Assembly (NCBI GenBank): GCA_964036045.1
Contig: OZ038382.1
Coordinates: forward strand, 132,422,442-132,486,441
Source of the DNA: Eutreptiella sp. 'Long Island Sound 2002'
Lineage: Eukaryota; Euglenozoa; Euglenophyceae; Eutreptiales; Eutreptiaceae
DNA length: 64,000 bases
Reading direction: 5' to 3'
A program made the position numbers and the translations under genes. Shown here piece after piece: positions 55,380-64,000 of this stretch. The notes below the pieces were generated by a model. It was not told where the DNA came from and ran no database searches. It was given only the letters and a program-made list of their open reading frames with translations. Position 1 is the first letter of the stretch. Every line of letters begins with the position of its first letter.

Positions 55380-57862
55380 GGGTCTGGGTTGTGGTTGGGT
55401 TCGGGTTTCGGCTGCACCCCGCCACTCCTGGCTGGGGTGTTGGGGTGTGTGTGCGCTTGTGTAGGCGCTCCGCTTGTACCCTGCCACCTCCGGCTGGGGT
55501 GTGCGCCGTGGGTGGTTGTGGTTGGGTTCGGGTTCCGGCTGCGCCCCGCCACTCCTGGCTGGGGTGTCGGGGTTTGTGTCTGCTTGTGTGCGCGCTCCGC
55601 TTGCACCCCGCCACTCCTGGCTTGGGTGTGCGGCGTGGGTGTGTGTGCTTCGGCTCGGGTTTCGGCTGCGCCCCGCCACTCCTGGCTGGGTGTTGGGGTG
55701 TGTGTGTGCTTGTGTGCGTGCTCCGCTTGTCTCCCGCCCCTCCTGGCTGGGGCGTGCGGCCTGGGTGTGTGTGTTTGGGCTCTGGCTTCGCTTGCGCCCC
55801 GTCACTCCTGACTGGGGTGTTGGGGTGCGTTTGTGTTTGTCAGCGTGCTCTACTTGTACCCCGCCACTCCTGGCGGGGGTGTGTGGTGGGGGTGTGTGTG
55901 ATTGGGCTCTGGTTTCGGCTGCACCCCGCCACTCCTGGCTGGGTTGTTGGGTTGTGTGTGTGCTGGTGTTGGCGCTCCGCTTGCATCCCGCCACTCCTGG
56001 CTGGGGTGCGCGCCGTGGGTGTGTGTGTTTGGGCTCGGGTTTCGGCTGCGCCCCGCCACTCCTGGCTGGGGTGTTGGGCTGTGTTTGTGCTGGTGTGGGT
56101 GCTCTGCTTGCACCCCGCCACTCCTGGCTGGGGTGCGCGCCGTGGGTGTGTGTGTTTGGGCTCGGGCTTAGGCTGAGCCCCGCCACTCCTGGCTGGGGTG
56201 TTGGGGTGTGTGTGTGCTGGTGTGGGCGCTCCGCTGGCACCCCGCCACTCCTGGCTGGGGTGCGCGCCGTGGGTGTGTGTGTTTGGGCTCGGGTTTCGGC
56301 TGCGCCCCGCCACTCCTGGCTGGGGTGTTGGGGTGTGTGTGTGCTCGTGTGCGTGCCCCCGTTGTACCCCGCCACTCCTGGCTGGGCTGTGCGGTGTGGG
56401 TGTGTGTGTTTGGGCTCAGGTTTCGGCTGCAGCCCGCCACTCTTGGCTGGGGTGTTTGGGTGTGTGTGTGCTGGTGTGCGTGCTCCTTCTGTAGCCCGCC
56501 TCTCCTGGCTGGGGTGTGCGGCTTGGGTGTGTGTGCTTGGGCTCGGGTTTCGGCTGCGCCCCGCCACTCCTGGCTGGGCTGTTGGGCTGTGTGTGTGCTG
56601 GTGTGCGCGCTCCGCTTGCACCCTGCCACTCCTGGCGGGGGTGCGCGGTGTGGGTGTTTGTGTTTGGGCTCGGGTTTCGGCTGCGCCCCGCCACTCTTGG
56701 CTGGGGTGTTGGGCTGTGTGTGTGCTGGTGTGCGCGCTCCGCTTGCACCCCGCCACTCCTGGGTGGGGTGCGCGCCGTGGGTGTGTGTGTTTGGGCTCGG
56801 GTCTCGCGTGCGCCCCGCCACTCCTGGCTAGGGTGTTGGGGTGTGCGTGTTTGTGTGCTTGCCCCCCTTGTACCCCGCCACTCCTGGCTGGGGTGCGCGC
56901 CGTGGGTGTGTGTGTTTGGGCTCGGGTTTCGGCTGCACCCCGCCATTCCTGGCTGGGGTGTTGGGCTGTGTGTGTGCTGGTGTGGGCGCTCCGCTTGCAC
57001 CCCGCCACTCCAGGCTGGGGTGCGCGTCGTGGGTGTGTGTGTTTGGGCTCGGGCTTCCGCTGCGCCCCGCCACTCCTGGCTGGGTTGTTGGGGTGTGTGT
57101 GTGCTGGTGTGGGCGCTCCGCTTGCATCCCGCCACTGCTGGCTGGGGTGCGAACCGTGGGTGTGTGTGTTTTGGCTCAGGTTTCGGCTGCACCCCGCCAC
57201 ACCTGGCTGGGGTGTTGGGGTGTGTGTGTGCTGGTGTGGGCGCTCCGCTTGCACTCCGCCACTTCTGGCTGGGGTGCGCGCCGTGGGTGTGTGTGTTTGG
57301 GCTCGAGTTTCGGCTGCGCCCCGCCACTCCTGGCTGGGGTGCTGGGCTGTGTGTGTGCTGGTGTTGGCGCTCGGCTTTCACCCCGCCACTCCTGGCTGTG
57401 GTGCGCGCCCTGGGTGTGTGTGTTTGGGCTCGGATTTCGGCTGCAGCCCGCCACTCCTGGCTGGGGTGTTGGGCTGTGTGTGTGCTGGTGTGGGCGCTCA
57501 GCTTGCACCCCGCCACTCCTGGCTGGGGTGCGCGCCGTGGATGTGTGGGTTTGGGCTCGGGTAACGGCTGCGCCCCGCCACTCCTGGCTGGGGTGTCGGG
57601 GTGTGTGTGTGCTCGTGTGCGTGCCCCCCTTGTACCCCACCACTCCTGGCTGGGGTGCGCGCCGTGGGTGTGTGTGTTTCGTCCCGGGTTTCGGCTGCGC
57701 CCCGCCACTCCTGGCTGGAGTGTTGGGGTGTTTTTGTGCTGGTGTGCATGCTTCTCCTGTATCCGGCCTTTCCTGGCTGGGCTGTGCAGCTTGGGTGTGT
57801 GTGCTTGGGCTCGGGTCTCGGCTGCGCCCCGCCACTCCTGGCTGGGCTGTTGGGCTGTGTGT
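55380..57862. repeat. 127-bp minisatellite, about 19.5 copies
   Basis: The word GCCGTGGGTGTGTGTGTTTG begins at 56012, 56139 and 56266, a 127-bp period. Each unit also has two CCCCGCCACTCCTGGCTGG boxes (some variant). No frame is interrupted for hundreds of codons on either strand because the unit lacks stops in all phases. A period not divisible by three and equal openness of several frames argue against coding. Confidence 0.95.
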
Positions 57863-58291
57863 GTTGTAACAGGGCCAGTGCCCTAGCCCCTTGCGTTGTC
57901 CTGGTCTTGATGTTCGGCGGCCATTTCTCCGAAGCTGGAGTTGTCTGGCGGCTCCCTATTTCCCTTTGGGACCTGTTTGGGTTGAACTTCTTTGTTCACT
58001 CCCACGTGGACTTGTACACTCCATGTTTGTTCCGCTGATCTCCACCTGCTGTTTCGGAAAAGCCACGCTGCTTTTATCCAAAAATCCTGCAAACAACACC
58101 TGACCCCCGTCAGTGGCATGCAAGCTCAACACATTTCATGTCGTCTTTTGCATCTGTCTGCATGAGGTTCATCCATACCCATTGTACGAAAGATGCATAG
58201 ACCCTTGCCGGGCCTCACCACTGGCGCATACCTGCAGACACGTAACATACAAAGAACAGGGCATGCACCTCGCCCTTTCGTAAACGATCTA
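57863..58291 (+). repeat. ~425-bp direct repeat, copy 1
   Basis: The segment from TGTAACAGGGCCAGTGCCC to CCCTTTCGTAAACGATC matches 59773-60197 closely and in the same orientation. It starts with TG as LTRs do but does not end in CA. It interrupts the end of the 127-bp minisatellite. Confidence 0.85.
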
Positions 58292-58555
58292 CTCTACAAC
58301 ATTCGGGAATCGTCTTTATAAATTCTGGCATTCGCAAGAATTATAACTACAGCGTTCAAAAGGCTTTTTATAATATAAATCCGTGAGTTTCCTAATTTCT
58401 GCAGTCAATGCTGACGATCACATCTCTGATCTGGCGCCCGCATCTCGCGCTTTGCAGCCGCTCTGTCTCCGAGGTCGCAAACAATAATAAAATATGCAAA
58501 AACATATATAAAAAGTAGACAGAAAAAAAAGAAATATTACTCACGGCACTGACCA

Positions 58556-59581
58556 TTACGAGGTCTGTGCCAAAGACGGTCGTGGGGCTGCCGAACCGGC
58601 TTCACCCCCCTTCTTAGAAGTGAACCGACGACCTTGGAACCGGCTGTTCACGCACATCCACTCCATCATAACCGTATCCACCAAAACATCCACCACCAAC
58701 TCCTCTTGTCCGCACCGTACACCGAGCCTGGAGTGCAACTGCCGCTTGTCACCCTGCGGTGTGTGGATGACTCTCACGGCATGCACCTCTAGCACATCCG
58801 GGTGCATCAGGACTTCGAGGGTATGGCCAGGGATGGTGTAGATCTTGGGCTGGTCCTGCCTGTCCACGGGGCTCTCCGTGGTCGCTCATATGTCGCTCAT
58901 ACGTCGCTTCGGCAGCGGGCACGCGTGGACGCCCCTTCCTCAGCCCGGAGTACTCGCTCCCAAGGTTTGACGAAGTCCCTGTGGCGTGGGACGTTGTGCT
59001 TGGTCTGTGTGGCTCACGAAGACTTTGCTGGCGACGGCTTTCTTCTACCAACGCTTCCTCAACGGACACTTCGATGGCTGGCACATGTGCAGGCACATGT
59101 AGAACAGATCTGGACCACATATTCTGCAGTGACCCTTTGCATCACGAGTATGCCGCTGGTCCTCTGGGATCTCAGGCATTTGAACAATAGGTAACCACAG
59201 CGGCACCGTCATGGATAGTCGCTGCATGGCGTCTGCTGCATCCTCAACGGACTCTCAACTCGTCAATCCTGCTTCGCTCGCCACGCCAAACTCCATGGAC
59301 TCCCTTGGACTGGTTTCAAAGAGCTCCTGCAGCGTTGCTTCATCCAAATACGTCCACCAGGGATCTCCTTTGGCTGCGCTGTCATCGGACTGGTGTTCGT
59401 AATCCACATGGCTGAAGTTGTCCTGACTTCGATTGCCGTTGCTCTGCGCATCCTCAGTGGTTGCAGCGCTGCGTGACTCCCACCCGCTACGCAATGATGG
59501 ACTCGTTGCACGTGAATCTGAGCTGGGCAGTGGAAAATGAATGTCACCGTCGTCGTCTGACATGCGTTGCAGCCTGGGCAA
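58556..59581 (-). pseudogene. Possible transposase remnant between direct repeats
   Basis: On the minus strand, ATG at about 59560 opens an acidic N-terminus (MSDDDGDIHFPLPSSDSR, later DPWWTYLDEATLQELFETS). After a TGA, LPIVQMPEIPEDQRHTRD leads to GHCRICGPDLFYMCLHMCQP-SKC, a cluster C-x2-C-x8-C-x3-C-x5-C. An acidic start and a terminal Cys cluster recall piggyBac transposases, with the catalytic middle missing, but this is weak. A second open stretch (58556-58867, IYTIPGHTLEVLMHPDVLEV) is unrecognised. Confidence 0.25.
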
Positions 59582-59617
59582 GGTGGGTGCAAGACATGCC
59601 AGACCAATTATGAGGTT

Positions 59618-59748
59618 GGTCGGTCGGTCGGACGGTCGGTCGGTCGGTCGGTCAGTCGGTCGGTCGGTCGGTCGGTCGGTCGGTCCGTCGGTCCGTCGGT
59701 CCGTCGGTCTGTCGGTCCGTCCGTCCGTCCGTCCGTCCGTCCGTCCTG
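59618..59748. repeat. (CGGT)n/(CCGT)n microsatellite
   Basis: The tract of tetranucleotides begins as GGTCGGTCGGTC and passes into CGTCCGTCCGTCC, with scattered variants. Ser/Arg/Val-rich frames over it are artefacts. Confidence 0.95.
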
Positions 59749-59772
59749 CAAGTCCAATGATGAATCTTTCTG

Positions 59773-60197
59773 TAACAGGGCCAGTCCCCTAGCCCCTTGG
59801 GTTCTCCTGGTCTCGATGTTTGGCGGCCATTTCTCGGAACCTGGAGCTGTCTGGCGGCTCCTTATTTCCCTTTGGGACCTGTTTGGGTTGAACTTCTTTG
59901 TTCACTCCCACGTGCACTTGTACACTCAATGTTTGTTCCGCTGATCTCCACCTGCTGTTTCGGAAAAGCCACGCTGCTTTTATCCAAAAAACCTGCAATT
60001 AACACCTGAACCCCGTCAGTGGCATGCAAGCTCAACACATTTCATGTCGTCTTTTGCATCCTTCTGCATGAGGTTCATCCATACCCATTGTACGAAAGAT
60101 TCCTAGACCCTTGCCGGGCCTCACCACTGGCGCATACCTGCAGACACGTAACATACAAAGAACAGGGCATGCACCTGGCCCTTTCGTAAACGATCAG
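59773..60197 (+). repeat. ~425-bp direct repeat, copy 2
   Basis: Same sequence and orientation as 57863-58291, with scattered substitutions. It is preceded by GATGAATCTTTC with no polypurine tract, which weakens an LTR interpretation. Confidence 0.85.
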
Positions 60198-62250
60198 AAA
60201 GTTTTATAATGATTTCAACACTGTGTTTGTGCCTCTCCTGCTGCTTGCTGCTGGTGTAGGGCTTCCTGCTGCTTGTTTTTGAAGATGAAAATGTTTTAGT
60301 TGCTGAAATACAATCAATCCAGCATAGCCCAAGCCAGAGATAAGCAAGTAGAAGAGAATCAGGATGAAAGCATGAAGGGCTGCAGTGTAAACAGTGAAAG
60401 ATGAGAGAGTATTCACAGAAACTGCAACTCAAGGCACATCTGATTGCATATTCACGAAGATAGCTGAAATGCTTTGGAAAAAGAGGTGGAAAACTGCCCC
60501 ATGGTCACTCAATCTCCATAGTGCCATCTCAGGAGATGTGCACTCTTTGTTTTGGGTCCCATATGTGCTGAGGTGGCAGGGCATGTGGCGATGAGGTCAC
60601 TGCCATGTCACATGGGATCTTCCTACTTAGCTAGGCTGACCGGGAATTGAATCCAGGACCTCTCAAAAAGAGGTGCCCAGCCCCCTAGGGTGCATACCAC
60701 TAGGACAGCTAAGAATTCATGAGAAAACATAGATAAATTCATAGGCTCTGCTCTGGATATGTCAGTTCTCAGTCAACTCAGGAAAAGATGAATTGCCTCA
60801 CATTGATAGGGGATTAAGGGGTCCACTCCATATCCTGATTTAGTGTTTGGTTCCATAGGTCAAAATGTGTTATCACCACTTTTGGTTGGGCCAATACTAG
60901 GATAGAAATGCCTGTGTGCTCAGTGCATCTCTAATACAACTAGAGTATGCCTCAAAGCATTGCAAAAGCACTTTTTCCTCTTCCCCCCCTGTGCTGTGGT
61001 GGCCACCAATGTCGCATTTTCAGGAAAAAGGGATTTTTTTTTGGCCTTTCCTTGGTTTCCACGTCTACTCTAAAATACCTATAGTTTCCCTCACACAGAA
61101 AAATGGACGCTCACCATGGCTGGCGCCTTTTTGCTGCTTTGTTTGTGACATTTCCTACAGAAAGCTCAGCGCTCATGGCGCTGCCGGGGTTCCTGTGGCT
61201 TGGTTGGGTTAGTTAGGGAGCATGCCAAAACATGTGCATCTGCATCCCTCCCTCCAAGACGCAGCGCGACATAAACCCAACGCAAGACACAATATACACA
61301 CTCGCATGGGTTCTCGTAAACCTGCTGGCGACCTGTGACCTGTCTTAGGGCGAAGGGAGTCGTTAAAAAAATTAAATTGCCCCTTGATGGGGTCTTGGGT
61401 TCTGCTCAGTCTCTCCAGGCTGCTGCGTTTCGGCCCGACCACGGCCTACTCAGCGAGGCTGCGCGTGGGTATCTGTACAGACAGAAATGGGAGAATTATC
61501 GACGAATCCACGCAAACGCGAAGCGACAACACCGAAATCCGTCAAATGATGGCCTAGAATTTTTCTAAAACAACACACCTGAGCAGAATCCAAGTGTGCG
61601 TCAGAAGCACATTTTTATAAAAATTATAGTCATCTCTCGATTTTTTAAATCAAGAAATTCCTAAGCATAAAAAGGCGGCGCGCAGGAGCGGCTCCTAGCG
61701 AAGCGCCGGAAAATGCAGAAATAATGAGATTATAAACGTATGTCTCACGCAGACTGGTAAATGACGAGACACACATTAATAAATAAACATACAGATTCCA
61801 CCCATACTGATAGAAGAATCAAAAGTCCAAGAATTCCAAAATAAACGAAAAGACTTCAATGAATCAGGTAGAAACCACAGGTGTGCTCGTCTCGTATGCA
61901 GCATGCACATTGCTCGTCTCGTGTCTCCGTGAACAAGTCTTGTAGCAGCGCTAACAAACGATAGAGGGCTAGATTAGAAAAATCGCAGATGATTAGAGGT
62001 CAGATCAGGGTGATTAGACATACACACAAGTGCATAGCGACGTTTTTCGCTTGCGCATCGTTTCTCTCCTCACCTTGCTTCACTCTCCTGCGGTGGGTAA
62101 GGTGAGTAAGCCCAGGAGGGGCCACCTGCTGGTGGAGTCCGCGATTGTGGGTAAGATTTGTAGGTTTGCCACACCCAGAACATCCACTCGTGCATGCTCG
62201 CGCATTCACACACGCATTAAAGGGTAGGCCACGCGAAATGCGCACGGTAA
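60198..62250. other. No gene recognised
   Basis: This is the most AT-rich stretch of the right end. No frame longer than about 100 codons and no protein-like translation was found. Homopolymer runs and a tRNA-like sequence at 60626-60713 are the only features noted. Confidence 0.5.
60626..60713 (-). other. tRNA-like sequence with A and B boxes
   Basis: On the minus strand a 7-bp pair CTTAGCT/AGCTAAG (60707-60713 with 60626-60632) encloses TAGCTGTCCTAGTGG (A-box-like) and GGATTCAATTCC (B-box-like, 60642-60653). The 88-bp unit has extra bases between the T-arm and acceptor, so it is not a normal tRNA. A tRNA-derived SINE head is the likelier explanation. Confidence 0.35.
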
Positions 62251-63150
62251 GCCTTGTTTAGGTTACCCAGGGGCTCCTCGGTACCTTCTTGAAGAGAACC
62301 TGAGGAGTCTCTTAACGCTTGCTTGCTTGACAGGGCGTGTTTGAGGACAGTGTATTATAGGTCACACTGAGAAGCGTATAATACGTGGAGTGCGGCTTGG
62401 TTCCCCAGCCGGAAACACCCCTTCATTGGCCTCTGCTTTACAGGTGGGCAGGTAGGGTGATTGGTGCAGCAGCATACCATTTTTTTCTAGCCCTGCTAAA
62501 CAAGGGCGCTGATCACACAAACAATTGACTGCACCTCCGCCAGGAGTGGCGAGGGCAGTTGAACTCCATCGACATCCAGGCTGTGCACGCAACAAGAGCA
62601 CCCCTTCCCTCCAAGCCCTATCAGGGGAAACGCGTTGTGGCGTCCCCTGTTAGGCCACAGTTGCTTAGCAGCGCTGTGTTCTCTTGTCTTCTTGACAGGA
62701 GGGTCATTAGGGCCCATGACATGATCTTCAACCACACCCAGTACAGTGTGCGTGTAGGAGTGGTAGTCCTGAGTGGGGGCTTGAGCCAGTTGCAGAAGTG
62801 CTCGCCCACCAGGATGGTGCCACTGTAGGTAGGGTGTGTAGTGTAGTGGTGTCTCCTGTCCAGCGTGCTTTTCCTCGTAGGCAGGAGAGTGCGTTAGCTT
62901 TTGGCCTTTAGCAAAAGTGGGCGTTTTGAATGCCCTTAGCACACTTGGCCACCCCTCCCCTGTAGTAGGTAGGGCTTTTGCCGTCTTCCCCAAGGATAGG
63001 CGCCAGCAAAGAAATTGGGCGCCATAGGAGTGGTACCAGTACCTGACTAGGAACTTCGGTCCGACATCAGCGAAGCCCGGTCTCTGGGAGCCACGCCCGG
63101 GAGAGAAGTGAGACACACACAGTCATACGTAGCACACTTAGGGGTAAGGT
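62251..63150 (-). other. Gypsy element 3' flank, presumed LTR region, limits unknown
   Basis: This lies downstream, on the minus strand, of the gypsy polyprotein at 63151-64000. A 206-codon open frame (62496-63116) shows no protein similarity by eye. The 3' untranslated region and LTR should fall here, but only one copy is present, so no boundary can be drawn. Confidence 0.35.
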
Positions 63151-64000
63151 TCAGTCCCTAGCTTTGGTCTTGGAGGCAAGCGTCTCAGCGAGCCTCAGCA
63201 ACTCACCAAGGTTGTTCTGGGACAAGTAGTCAACCAGAACTGAGTTTAGGCGTCCCTCAGGTAGAACAAACGCAGAGAAGGGCTCCCAGGTGGCCTCTTC
63301 GACTCCAAACCTTTCCCAGAGGGTGAGGAAGCGCCAACCCTGGCGATAGCGGTGGCGTAGGACAGACTTCCCCAGGTAGAAGCCCTCCTCAGCCATCTCC
63401 TCGGCGTTCATGTCGGGGAGTTCCCCTTCAACTTCCATAGGGCTGGCAGCCCCTTGTAGGTCTAGGGCGGCGATTTCCTCGTCGTTCAGCTCCCACTCCT
63501 CCCCACAGAGGCCTTCAGGATCATAGTAGCGCTTCAGGTGTTGAGCAGCGCACACCAGGGTCCCCCCTAGACGGGGAGAACACCGCATGGTGATACGGTG
63601 TCCATCCACTCATAGAATCTTGTACGGCCCGAAGTATGGGTCATCGCTGGTAGAGCGTGGCCAGGCAGGTAGTAGACTGTGGTGCACCAGCACCCAGTCC
63701 CCCTCTTGGTAGGTGGCCGGTACTCGGTGCTTGTTCTTCTTGTTCCACTGACGCTCCCTCACTCTCTGGAGCATAGCCTTGGCCTTGTCCACCTTCGCTT
63801 GTTGTTCTTGGACCCATTCACCCACAGAAGGATGGGTGTCCTCTGGATAGGGGGCATGTAGGAACCATGCCGGGCGCCCTAGGAATAGCTCATGGGGCGA
63901 GTAGCCAGTAGCTGAACTCTCTTGGGAGTTCATCATTCAGCATATGACGGGGGGTAGTCTCACCCAGTCTCTGGTGCGTTCAGGTTCGCACCATATCTGT
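63151..64000 (-). pseudogene. Gypsy integrase end and chromodomain-like tail, cut by window edge
   Basis: On the minus strand the frame has ESSATGYSPHELFLGRPAW, typical of the end of a Ty3/gypsy integrase core, then RVRERQWNKKNKHRVPATYQ and EGDWVLVHHSLLP (GPY/F-type module ending GPYKIL). A TGA at 63612-63610 interrupts before VDGHRITMRCSPRLGG. The last part (SVLRHRYRQGWRFLTLWERF, EEATWEPFSAFVLPEG) resembles a chromodomain. A second TGA lies near 63937. This is a different element from that at 19.7-24 kb. The catalytic part lies beyond the window. Confidence 0.75.

Noticed and set aside
57863-60197. Confident LTR retrotransposon call for the paired ~425-bp repeats
   Set aside because: No CA end, polypurine tract, primer-binding site or target duplication was found, and there is no RT or integrase between them.

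Overview
The window is eukaryotic nuclear DNA, most likely from a green alga. The evidence is a set of intronless, green-type light-harvesting (LHCII/Lhcp-like) chlorophyll-binding units at the left end, GT-AG spliced genes, and a large non-LTR retrotransposon whose domain set matches the Dualen/RandI clade first described in Chlamydomonas. LHC wording such as the [11 protein letters not shown] tail and the wealth of (TA)n tracts would fit a prasinophyte (for example Pyramimonadales), but the species is not proven here. Almost everything in the window is repetitive or mobile; host genes are few and mostly broken.

Layout. 1-2.95 kb: five tandem LHC units joined head to tail by short linkers, all damaged, interrupted by a GC-rich duplicated block. 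3.0-6.0 kb: an inverted pair of ~0.35 kb arms ending in (TA)n tracts, enclosing a dispersed repeat with 162-bp subunits. 7.65-18.6 kb (minus strand): LINE copy A. It carries a CCCH finger, a Ulp1/C48-like cysteine peptidase, a C2H2-like finger, an APE endonuclease, reverse transcriptase, RNase H and terminal zinc-binding motifs. 18.6-19.7 kb: foldback of the LINE 5' end between (TA)n tracts. 19.7-24.05 kb: a degenerate Ty3/gypsy chromovirus, 5'-truncated at a (TA)n tract. 24.05-28.3 kb: no gene, but a striking series of perfect hairpins. 28.5-33.1 kb: a very GC-rich two-ORF element with a second C48-like peptidase. 34.07-35.4 kb: a 378-bp satellite. 35.9-47.64 kb (plus strand): LINE copy B, an inverted partner of A, with 952 bp replaced by the 5' part of a DIRS-like element (intact gag-like ORF).

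47.66-51.28 kb (minus): a spliced gene, possibly of transposon origin, whose introns are packed with TTCGAACGAAG-type repeats. 51.283-51.482 kb is a 200-N gap. 51.48-53.03 kb: the second copy of the 4.4-5.5 kb repeat, then mini- and microsatellites. 53.16-54.87 kb: a broken gene ending in a third C48-like peptidase. 55.4-57.86 kb: a 127-bp minisatellite. 57.86-60.2 kb: two direct copies of a ~425-bp repeat around a possible transposase remnant. 60.2-63.15 kb: no gene recognised. 63.15-64 kb (minus): the end of another gypsy polyprotein.

The main lines of interest are the LHC polyprotein organisation, the peptidase-bearing LINE with a conserved in-frame UGA between its two halves, an occupied/empty-site pair showing a 75-bp retroposon with a 13-bp target duplication, the TTCGAA introns, and the hairpin cluster. 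All functional calls are made by eye from translated sequence. No database search was run.
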